A program made the position numbers and the translations under genes. Source: Bacillota bacterium (GTDB taxonomy: Bacteria; Bacillota; Limnochordia; JAAZLZ01). Taken from it: DNA of 5,916 nucleotides. The stretch covers positions 1-5,916 of the forward strand of contig JAAZLZ010000248.1 in the NCBI GenBank assembly GCA_012799075.1. The letters run 5' to 3'. The notes beneath the pieces are model-generated. The model did not search any database. It was given only the letters and a program-made list of their open reading frames with translations, and was not told the origin of the DNA. Positions 1 to 5,538 of the stretch are shown here, one piece after another. Each line of letters begins with the position of its first letter. Position 1 is the stretch's first letter.

Positions 1-430
1 CCTGGTAGTCCTGGCCGTTTAGCTTCCCGGCCAAGGCCATCCCAAGTCCGGTGGCAAACCCCTGGCCTAAGGACCCGCTGGTCATGTCCACACCGGGGGT
101 CTTCCGCATATCCGGGTGCCCCTGCAAGTGGCTGCCGATCTGGCGCAGGCTCCAGAGATCTTCCCTGGGGAAGAATCCCCGAGCGGCCAAGGCCGCATAA
201 AGAATGGGCGCGGCATGGCCCTTCGATGGGATGAACCGGTCCCGATCAGGATCCTGGGGGTTTTTCGAATCGATGTTCATTTGATGGAAATACAGGGCGG
301 CAACAATATCCGCAGCGGACAAGGAACCGCCTAAATGGCCGCTTTGGGCTCGGTAGACCATTTCCACCACATCCCGGCGGAGTAGCCTGGCCCGCTCCTT
401 GAGATCCTGGATTAAATCCTGGCTGCTCAT
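1..430 (-). CDS. Second transketolase N-terminal subunit, 3' part outside window
   Basis: The first 143 codons of another split-transketolase N-terminal subunit; the frame is still open at the left edge, so about 130 residues are missing, including the GDG...N ThDP motif. It aligns without gaps to the first N subunit in this window, with about 54% identity over 140 residues counted by hand, so it is an old paralogue, not a recent copy. Shared landmarks sit at the same positions: SGHLGGSLS (His32), SKGHAA (His72), LQGHPDMRKTPG (His105) and SGSLGQG. It differs at some surrounding positions (FIPSKGHA against FLLSKGHA; MTSGSLGQGFATG against AGTGSLGQGLSVG), so substrate preference may differ. ATG at 430 starts MSSQDLIQDLKERA and has GGAGGG 8 bases upstream; only 16 bases separate it from the dehydrogenase stop. 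A C-terminal partner gene is expected beyond the left edge, though it cannot be seen. Confidence 0.94.
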   Translation of the reverse strand, partial: MSSQDLIQDLKERARLLRRDVVEMVYRAQSGHLGGSLSAADIVAALYFHQMNIDSKNPQDPDRDRFIPSKGHAAPILYAALAARGFFPREDLWSLRQIGSHLQGHPDMRKTPGVDMTSGSLGQGFATGLGMALAGKLNGQDYQ

Positions 431-438
431 CTGGCAAT

Positions 439-445
439 CCCTCCT
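439..445 (-). promoter_or_regulatory. Ribosome binding site of the second transketolase N subunit
   Basis: AGGAGGG on the coding strand, 8 bases before the ATG at 430 and immediately after the TAA of the dehydrogenase (447-449). It fixes the start and shows that the gene continues the same operon. Confidence 0.8.
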
Positions 446-446
446 C

Positions 447-1484
447 TTAGTCCACCGGCTGGAGAATCAGCTTCAGGCCTTCTTTGGCCTCAAACATCTG
501 GAAAGCTTCCTCCCATTGGGTCAAGGGCAATACATGGCTGACCAGGGGTTTGGTTTGCACCAGGCCCCGTCCCAGCAGCCGCAGGCCCCGGTCCCAAGCA
601 CTCCACTTTTGACTAAAGGAGCCGGAGACTTTAACTTCCTTGTAGCAGATCTGCTCAAAGTCGATCTCAATGGGTTTGCCAAACAGACCGATCTGGCCGT
701 ACTTGCCTCCCCGCCGCACCACTTTGAGGGCAAGCCGCGCCCCGCTGGCGGAGCCGGAGCACTCTAGGACCACGTCGGCCCCCCGGCCGTTGGTCAGATC
801 TTTGAGCAGTCCATCCACGTCGTCCTCTTGGACGTTGACCACATAATCGACCCCAAGGCTCTTGGCCACTTCCAAGCGGTGCTTATCCACGCTGGTGCCC
901 GCTGCCACCACCAGGCCGCCTTCGGCCTTGGCCACCTGCATGGTCAACAGGCCAATGGCTCCGGGACCCGTCACCAAGACCACATCCCCCGCGCTCACTC
1001 CGGTGAGCTCCAAAGCTCCGTGGACAACACAGGCTAAGGGCTCCGATAGGGCGCCTCCGATGAAGTCCACATTATCCGGCAGCCGGTGCACCCTGATCGC
1101 GGGCACCACGATATAATTGGCAAAGGCACCATTGAGATAATAGCCGATCCCCCGCCGCTCCAAACACAGGTTGTAGGCGCCCGTCTGACACTGGATGCAG
1201 CGGCCGCAGGTGGAGAAGGTGGTCTCGGCGGTCACCCGCTCCCCCACTTCGATGTCTTCAACGCCTTCGCCCACCTCGACGACTACCCCGGAGAACTCGT
1301 GCCCCGTCACCACGGGGAGCTTCATGGGGATGCCGATGTCCCCATGATAGGTGTGGAGGTCTGAACCGCAAATGCCGGTGGCTTTGACCTGGATCTTAAC
1401 TTGGCCGAAACCGGGCGACGGCTCGGGAACCTCCCGGATCTCCATATTGCCTTCGCCCACCGCGTATTTAACTAACCCTTTCAT
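447..1484 (-). CDS. Zinc-dependent medium-chain dehydrogenase, sorbitol/threonine dehydrogenase-like (polyol or alcohol oxidation)
   Basis: Complete medium-chain dehydrogenase/reductase, 345 residues, the usual size. It should interconvert a secondary alcohol (polyol, sugar alcohol or amino alcohol) and a ketone using a nicotinamide coenzyme. Catalytic zinc ligands are visible: Cys39 in GICGSD, His62-Glu63 in GHEF, and Glu148 in SEPLACVVH. The structural zinc lobe has Cys93, Cys96, Cys99 and Cys107. The Rossmann motif is GPGAIG (173-178). At the end of the second Rossmann strand, where NAD-dependent relatives have Asp, the protein reads AGTSVDKHRL with Ser198, so NADP use is possible. It lacks the loop insertion of about 25 residues before GHEF that I associate with BdhA-type butanediol dehydrogenases, so polyol is favoured over acetoin/butanediol. 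The ATG at 1484 has a GGGGTGA site that overlaps the stop codon of the transketolase gene, suggesting translational coupling. The substrate is not determined. Confidence 0.95.
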   Translation of the reverse strand: MKGLVKYAVGEGNMEIREVPEPSPGFGQVKIQVKATGICGSDLHTYHGDIGIPMKLPVVTGHEFSGVVVEVGEGVEDIEVGERVTAETTFSTCGRCIQCQTGAYNLCLERRGIGYYLNGAFANYIVVPAIRVHRLPDNVDFIGGALSEPLACVVHGALELTGVSAGDVVLVTGPGAIGLLTMQVAKAEGGLVVAAGTSVDKHRLEVAKSLGVDYVVNVQEDDVDGLLKDLTNGRGADVVLECSGSASGARLALKVVRRGGKYGQIGLFGKPIEIDFEQICYKEVKVSGSFSQKWSAWDRGLRLLGRGLVQTKPLVSHVLPLTQWEEAFQMFEAKEGLKLILQPVD

Positions 1485-1490
1485 AACAAC

Positions 1491-1498
1491 TCACCCCT
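1491..1498 (-). promoter_or_regulatory. Ribosome binding site of the dehydrogenase, overlapping the upstream stop codon
   Basis: The coding strand reads AGGGGTGA, 6 bases before the ATG at 1484. Its first two bases belong to the TAG that ends the transketolase C subunit (1497-1499), and its TGA is a second in-frame stop. The arrangement fits coupled translation of the two genes. Confidence 0.6.
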
Positions 1499-2438
1499 AT
1501 TTCTTTTGTAAAAGAGACCGGGCCTTGGACCGGACGTTTTCCGGAGTCAAGCCATAGGCCGCAAGGAGCTCCTCGTAGCAGTTGGATGACTGTCCAAAGA
1601 CATCGGCGACACCCACCCGAACTACCGGCCCTCCGTCGGCGGCGCTGACTACTTCCGCCACTGCACTGCCCAAACCGCCGATGATGTTGTGCTCTTCGAC
1701 GGTGACAATGCCTGCCGTCTCCCGGGCCGCAGCCAAGATCGCTCCTTCATCCAGGGGTTTGAGAGTATGAACGTTGAGCACCCGAGCATCGATTCCATCC
1801 TTGGCTAGAAGCTTTGCAGCTTCTAAGGCCACGCCCACCATAGTCCCCGCGGCGGCCAGGGTCACATCCTCCCCGGGCCTCATGACCACGATCTTGCCCA
1901 GTTCGAACTTGTAGTCTTCATCGTATAGGGTCGGGGCTTCGATGCGGCCGATGCGGATGTAGACAGGTCCGTCAAGCTCGAGCATAGCCTGCACCGCCTG
2001 CTTGGTCTCGATGCCGTCCGCCGGACAGAGCACCGTCATATTGGGCAGCGACCGCATGATGGCCAAGTCGGCAATACTCTGGTGGGTTGCTCCATCCCCC
2101 GTATCTGTCAGGCCTCCGCTTGAACCCCCGATCTTCACATTCAACCGGGGCAAAGCGATGGATTGGCGGATTTGCTCAAAGGCACGGCCCGAGGCAAAAA
2201 CGGCAAAGGAATTGGCCACCGCGGTCCAGCCCGTCAGGGCGAAGCCCGCCGCCATGCCGATCATGTTCTGCTCCGCGATCCCTACTTCAAAGAGGCGTTC
2301 GGGGAATTCCTGGCGGAATAGTTCACCCATGGTGGATTTGCGCAGGTCCGCCTCCAGCACTACAATCTTCTCATTTTCCCGGCCGGCCTCCACTAGGGCC
2401 TGGCCATAACACTCACGCATTTCCATTTTGTCTGCCAA
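1497..2438 (-). CDS. Transketolase, C-terminal subunit (split transketolase)
   Basis: Pyrimidine-binding and C-terminal domains of the split transketolase, partner of the gene just upstream; 313 residues from TTG 2438. Numbering from that start: MRECYGQAL with Arg8 (phosphate-site Arg in transketolases), ADLRKS with Ser35, the ThDP-activating Glu56 in VGIAEQNM, DGATHQ with Asp115 and His119 (donor-site residues), MRSLPNM, YIRIGR with Arg165 (second phosphate-site Arg), and a C-terminal domain with VEEHNIIGGLGSAVAE near 247-262. The segment GGSSGGLTDTGDGATH has Ser107 where yeast and E. coli enzymes have a phosphate-contacting His, so its acceptor or donor may differ. Start: GTG at 2447 is possible, but it lies inside the AAGGGGGTG ribosome site; TTG at 2438 has the right spacing and gives a protein starting MADKMEMRECYG. 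ATG codons at 2426 and 2420 are also in frame. It ends with TAG, 12 bases before the dehydrogenase. Annotation pipelines may report 2447. Confidence 0.95.
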   Translation of the reverse strand: MADKMEMRECYGQALVEAGRENEKIVVLEADLRKSTMGELFRQEFPERLFEVGIAEQNMIGMAAGFALTGWTAVANSFAVFASGRAFEQIRQSIALPRLNVKIGGSSGGLTDTGDGATHQSIADLAIMRSLPNMTVLCPADGIETKQAVQAMLELDGPVYIRIGRIEAPTLYDEDYKFELGKIVVMRPGEDVTLAAAGTMVGVALEAAKLLAKDGIDARVLNVHTLKPLDEGAILAAARETAGIVTVEEHNIIGGLGSAVAEVVSAADGGPVVRVGVADVFGQSSNCYEELLAAYGLTPENVRSKARSLLQKK

Positions 2439-2444
2439 AGACTG

Positions 2445-2453
2445 CACCCCCTT
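2445..2453 (-). promoter_or_regulatory. Ribosome binding site for the transketolase C subunit, favouring the TTG start
   Basis: The coding strand reads AAGGGGGTG, one mismatch from AAGGAGGTG. It lies directly after the TAG of the N subunit, and its last three bases are the alternative GTG start. A TTG follows after 6 bases (CAGTCT), the normal spacing, so TTG at 2438 is the likely initiator. Confidence 0.65.
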
Positions 2454-3275
2454 CTAGGCCAATTCCGCCAAAGCCTGTTTGTATTGCTCGGTGGTCATCG
2501 CCGCATGATGGTAGCCCGCCACATTCTCAGCAAAGGAGACTCCCTTGCCCTTGACGGTCTTGGCAATGATCATCACCGGCTGCTTTCGAACTGTCGCTGC
2601 TTCTTCCAAGGCGTCCAGGATTTGTCCGATATCGTGGCCGTCGATGTTGATCACATGCCAGCCAAAGGCCGCCCACTTGTCCGGGAGGGGATCGGTCCCC
2701 ATGCTCTCTTTCGTAGGTCCAGTGGCCTGCAGTCCGTTGTAGTCCACAAAGGCCACTAGATTGTCCAATTCGTAGTGGGCCGCGGCCATGGCGGCCTCCC
2801 AAATCTGGCCTTCATTCAGCTCGCCATCGCCGATGATGACATAAACCCGGCTGTCTTTCCCGGCCAGGCGCAGCCCCAAGGCCATGCCCACCCCGACGGA
2901 CAGACCCTGGCCCAAAGAACCGGTGCCGGCTTCGATCCCCGGGGTCTTGCGCATATCGGGGTGCCCTTGGGTCATGGAGCCCAAGTCTTTGAGCTTATAC
3001 ATCTCTTCTTGGGGAATGTAGCCCAGATCGATCAACGCAGCATACTGGGCCAAGGCAGCATGACCTTTGCTCAGGAGAAAGCGGTCCCTGTCCTCCCAGG
3101 TTGGATCCCCGGGGGAAAGACGCATTGTATGGTAGTAAAGGACAGCCACAATATCCGCGATGGACAAGGACCCGCCCAGGTGACCCCGGCGGGCATCCCC
3201 GATCATATCGACAATGCCCCGTCGAATCGTTTTAGCTTTCTCTTCAAGTTCTTGCACTAATTTCTGGTCAGCCAT
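2454..3275 (-). CDS. Transketolase, N-terminal subunit (split transketolase)
   Basis: N-terminal (ThDP pyrophosphate-binding) half of a two-gene transketolase, 273 residues, the usual size of such subunits. With the C-terminal subunit encoded next it should transfer a ketol (glycolaldehyde) unit from a ketose to an aldose acceptor. Visible: RRGHLGGSLS (His32, donor-side His), SKGHAA (His72), QGHPDMRKTPG (His105), TGSLGQG (118-124), and the ThDP/Mg motif beginning GDGELNEG at 149 and ending with Asn180 in VDYN. YHHAAMT near 255-261 carries the His pair expected near the substrate phosphate site. ATG at 3275 is chosen over a longer frame opening at 3410 because it has a GGAGGT site 7 bases upstream; the longer form would overlap the E2 gene by over 100 bases and add a low-complexity Gly/Pro-rich non-family tail. 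It ends in TAG, 15 bases before the partner gene and in the same frame. Confidence 0.95.
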   Translation of the reverse strand: MADQKLVQELEEKAKTIRRGIVDMIGDARRGHLGGSLSIADIVAVLYYHTMRLSPGDPTWEDRDRFLLSKGHAALAQYAALIDLGYIPQEEMYKLKDLGSMTQGHPDMRKTPGIEAGTGSLGQGLSVGVGMALGLRLAGKDSRVYVIIGDGELNEGQIWEAAMAAAHYELDNLVAFVDYNGLQATGPTKESMGTDPLPDKWAAFGWHVINIDGHDIGQILDALEEAATVRKQPVMIIAKTVKGKGVSFAENVAGYHHAAMTTEQYKQALAELA

Positions 3276-3282
3276 TTCTTCC

Positions 3283-3288
3283 ACCTCC
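3283..3288 (-). promoter_or_regulatory. Ribosome binding site fixing the start of the transketolase N subunit
   Basis: GGAGGT on the coding strand (within GGGAGGTGG), 7 bases before the ATG at 3275 and just after the E2 stop codon at 3302. It decides this start against the longer in-frame opening inside E2. Confidence 0.85.
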
Positions 3289-3301
3289 CATTCTCGAAAT
3301 C

Positions 3302-4504
3302 CTACGCCAGGGCAAGCAGGGGATTCTCCAAGAGCTCCTTGACCCGGCCGAGGAATCTGGCTGCCTGCACACCTTCCAAGACCCGGTGGTCGCCCGTCAA
3401 GCTGATCCACATGGTGGGCCGGACGACTACCTGGCCATCGACCACCACCGGCTGCTCCTTCATCTGGCCAACGGCCAAGATCGCGCTTTCCGGCGGATTA
3501 ATGATGGCCGTGAAGCGGTCCACGCCGAACATCCCCAAGTTGGAGATGGTGAAGGTGCCCCCTTGGAGCTCATCGGGGGAGAGCTTGCCCGCCTGTGCCT
3601 TCTTGGACAGCTCCTTGATTTCCTTGGCCACATCCACTAAACGCTTCCGGTTGATGGCCTTCACCACCGGCACCACCAGGCCTCCCTCCGCCCCGACGGC
3701 GATGCCCACGTTAATCCCGGCCAACTGCCGGATCTGGGCGCCCTCCCAACGGGCGTTGATTTGGGGATGCTCTTCTAAGGCCCGCCCCACCATGAAGGCC
3801 AGGATATCGGTGTAGGAAATGCGGACTCCCAGCACCTCTTCATTGGCAATCAGCCTGGTCCGCAGGGCCACCGTCTCCTTCATGTCCACTTCCATGGCGA
3901 TGGAAAACTGGGGGGCGTTCTTGACGCTCTCCACCATCCGCTCCGCCATGACTTTGCGGATTCCCTTTACGGGCACCAGGACATCCTCCACATCGACGGC
4001 CGGAGCCTCGGAGGGCTTGGCCGCCTTAGCTGCCACATAATCCAAGACATCTTGCTCGGTGATCCTGCCCCCCGGACCGGTGCCGGGCACCTGGCCCAGT
4101 TCTTCTTCGGCAAGACCCTGCTCCCGGGCCACCCGTTTGGCCGCCGGGGAGGCCTTGATCCGCTCCCCGCGCCTGCGGACGGGCGCCGCTAATTTTTCCG
4201 CGTGAGCAGCCGCCGGCTCGGCAGGTTTAGCCGGAGCCTGGGCGTATTTCGCCGGCAGGGCTTCATCGGGATCGGTAATGACCGCGATGACGGTTGCCAA
4301 GGGCACTGTCTCCCCTTCGGGAACGATGATCTTTCGCAAGACTCCGCTGGCAGGGGACTCCACTTCAACCGCGGCCTTGTCCGTCATGATCTCCATCAGG
4401 GGCTCGCCCTCTTGGACCGCTTCCCCTTCTTTCTTGAGCCAGCTGTTGACGCTCCCCTCCTCCATCGTCAGACCCAGTTTGGGCATGAGAACTTCCGTTG
4501 CCAA
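3302..4504 (-). CDS. Dihydrolipoamide acyltransferase, E2 component of a 2-oxoacid/acetoin dehydrogenase complex
   Basis: E2 core of the complex fed by the two E1 genes upstream: it carries the acyl group on a lipoyl arm and transfers it to CoA. It has 400 residues and one lipoyl domain. Domains: lipoyl domain 1-80 with the lipoylated Lys43 in MTDKAAVEV; Ala/Pro-rich linker about 81-113; peripheral-subunit-binding domain about 115-160 (ASPAAKRVAREQG, then VPGTGPGGRITEQDV); a second short linker; and the catalytic acyltransferase domain about 175-400. The active-site motif is DHRVLEG (372-378): His373 is present, but Glu377 stands where the family HxxxDG motif has Asp. NPPESAILAVG (336-346) is well conserved. 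The start is TTG, fixed by a strong Shine-Dalgarno site and by the N-terminus MATEVLMPKLG. It lies 29 bases after E1 beta and 26 bases before the transketolase N half; no E3 gene follows. Acetyl, other acyl and acetoin-derived substrates all remain possible. Confidence 0.96.
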   Translation of the reverse strand: MATEVLMPKLGLTMEEGSVNSWLKKEGEAVQEGEPLMEIMTDKAAVEVESPASGVLRKIIVPEGETVPLATVIAVITDPDEALPAKYAQAPAKPAEPAAAHAEKLAAPVRRRGERIKASPAAKRVAREQGLAEEELGQVPGTGPGGRITEQDVLDYVAAKAAKPSEAPAVDVEDVLVPVKGIRKVMAERMVESVKNAPQFSIAMEVDMKETVALRTRLIANEEVLGVRISYTDILAFMVGRALEEHPQINARWEGAQIRQLAGINVGIAVGAEGGLVVPVVKAINRKRLVDVAKEIKELSKKAQAGKLSPDELQGGTFTISNLGMFGVDRFTAIINPPESAILAVGQMKEQPVVVDGQVVVRPTMWISLTGDHRVLEGVQAARFLGRVKELLENPLLALA

Positions 4505-4513
4505 GACTGTTCT

Positions 4514-4520
4514 CCTCCTT
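4514..4520 (-). promoter_or_regulatory. Ribosome binding site fixing the E2 TTG start
   Basis: The coding strand reads AAGGAGG, a near-perfect match to the 16S rRNA anti-Shine-Dalgarno, ending 9 bases before TTG at 4504. The next in-frame ATG (codon 7, in VLMPKLG) would remove the first strand of the lipoyl domain, so TTG is the better call. Confidence 0.85.
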
Positions 4521-4533
4521 CAATACCACATAA

Positions 4534-5508
4534 TTAAGCGAGTACTTCCCGCACCCCGCTGATGATGTCTTCCAGATTGGGAAGGGCCGCATCCTCCAGG
4601 ATGCGGTTGTAGGGCACAGGCACGTCTACTGCAGCTACCCTTTTGACCGGGGCATCCAAGTAGTCAAAGGCTTCTTCCATGAGACGCATGCCAATCTCCG
4701 CCCCGATGCCGCAGGTGCGGCAAGCTTCGTGGACAATGACTGCCCGATTGGTCTTTTTGACCGAGTCCACGATGGTCCCCATATCAAGAGGCGCAACGGT
4801 CCGGGGATCGATAACCTCAACGTCAATTCCCGATTGGGCCAGGACCTCAGCGGCCTCCAACGCCTCGCCGACCATGCGGGAGGTGGCAATTAGGGTCACA
4901 TCCCGGCCCGGCCGCTTGATATCGGCCACACCCAAGGGGATGGTGTACTCCCCTTCCGGCACCGGTCCTTTGCGAAAGTAAAGGTTCTTGTTCTCCAGAA
5001 AGATGACCGGATTATCATCGCGAATTGCGGACTTGAGGAGGCCCTTGGCATCGTAGGGAGTCGCGGGCATGACTACCTTCAGGCCGGGAATGTGGACAAA
5101 CCACGCTTCCAAGCTCTGGGAATGCTGGGCGGCATTCCCCCGTCCCCCTCCCCCTTGGGTCCGCACCACCATCGGCACCTTCGCTTTGCCGCCGAACATA
5201 TAGCGGATCTTGGCCGCTTGGTTGACAATCATTTCCATGGCGATGGTCATAAAGTCCACGTACATGATCTCGGCAACGGGACGGCAGCCCACCACCGCGG
5301 CCCCCAGGGCAGCGCCCACGATGGCGCATTCGGAAATGGGGGTGCTGCGGACCCGCTTGCTTCCGAACTGGTCAATCAGACCTTTAGTCACGGTGAAAAC
5401 CCCGCCATGCCGGCCCACGTCTTCACCGAGGACAAATACGTGAGGATCCCGATCCATCTCCTCCCGGAGGGCTTCATTCAACGCCTGAGCATAAGTTATC
5501 TCCCTCAC
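4534..5508 (-). CDS. ThDP-dependent dehydrogenase E1 component, beta subunit (acetoin/pyruvate dehydrogenase type)
   Basis: Full-length E1 beta subunit, 324 residues, the usual family size. It pairs with the alpha subunit encoded just upstream to form the alpha2beta2 decarboxylase of a 2-oxoacid or acetoin dehydrogenase complex in the cytoplasm. Visible motifs: GEDVG (28-32); TPISE with the Glu expected to activate the ThDP aminopyrimidine at 60; the Gly-rich segment 119-124 followed by AAQHSQSLEAWF with the active-site His at 129; PGLKVVMP (141-148); and the transketolase C-terminal domain from about 200 onward, with DPRTVAPLD (234-242). The AAQHSQSLE wording and the IPLGVADIKRPG segment (190-201) recall AcoB-type proteins. 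A CxxC (Cys263, Cys266) sits where a Gly-rich TGG segment is more usual. The start is GTG: the nearby ATG at 5510 is out of frame and runs straight into TGA, and the sequence from the GTG gives the family-typical N-terminus MREITYAQALNEALREEM. Confidence 0.96.
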   Translation of the reverse strand: MREITYAQALNEALREEMDRDPHVFVLGEDVGRHGGVFTVTKGLIDQFGSKRVRSTPISECAIVGAALGAAVVGCRPVAEIMYVDFMTIAMEMIVNQAAKIRYMFGGKAKVPMVVRTQGGGGRGNAAQHSQSLEAWFVHIPGLKVVMPATPYDAKGLLKSAIRDDNPVIFLENKNLYFRKGPVPEGEYTIPLGVADIKRPGRDVTLIATSRMVGEALEAAEVLAQSGIDVEVIDPRTVAPLDMGTIVDSVKKTNRAVIVHEACRTCGIGAEIGMRLMEEAFDYLDAPVKRVAAVDVPVPYNRILEDAALPNLEDIISGVREVLA

Positions 5509-5515
5509 ATTGTTC

Positions 5516-5523
5516 CCACCTTT
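5516..5523 (-). promoter_or_regulatory. Ribosome binding site for the E1 beta GTG start
   Basis: On the coding strand this reads AAAGGTGG, ending 7 bases before the GTG at 5508. A second Shine-Dalgarno-like AAGGAG lies at 5524-5529, 15 bases from the start, which is too far for best use. The nearer site supports GTG as the start. Confidence 0.6.
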
Positions 5524-5538
5524 CTCCTTCTCAAGCCC

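Noticed and set aside
91..120. Near-identical DNA stretch repeated at about 2937-2966
   Set aside because: It encodes the conserved GHPDMRKTPG motif of the two paralogous transketolase subunits; the similarity is explained by protein conservation and not by a mobile or regulatory repeat.
447..1484. Assignment of the dehydrogenase as 2,3-butanediol dehydrogenase working with acetoin-cleaving E1/E2
   Set aside because: The context makes it tempting, but the segment between GICGSD and GHEF is short, as in sorbitol/threonine dehydrogenases, and lacks the insertion I associate with BdhA-type enzymes. Not excluded, only not supported.
2775..3260. Open frame of 161 codons on the plus strand opposite the transketolase N subunit
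   Set aside because: It lies wholly antisense to a well-supported gene, has no family-like motifs and a composition typical of a frame mirrored from GC-rich coding DNA. Other plus-strand frames, such as 2087-2554 and 3339-3815, fail for the same reasons.
3271..3292. Tiny 7-codon ATG...TGA frame in the E2-transketolase gap
   Set aside because: It overlaps the ribosome site and the start of the next gene, and a leader peptide is not supported by any attenuator structure or run of regulatory codons.
3276..3410. Longer form of the transketolase N subunit starting at 3410
   Set aside because: The extra 45 residues overlap the end of the E2 gene, are Gly/Pro-rich without family resemblance, and a strong ribosome site supports ATG at 3275.
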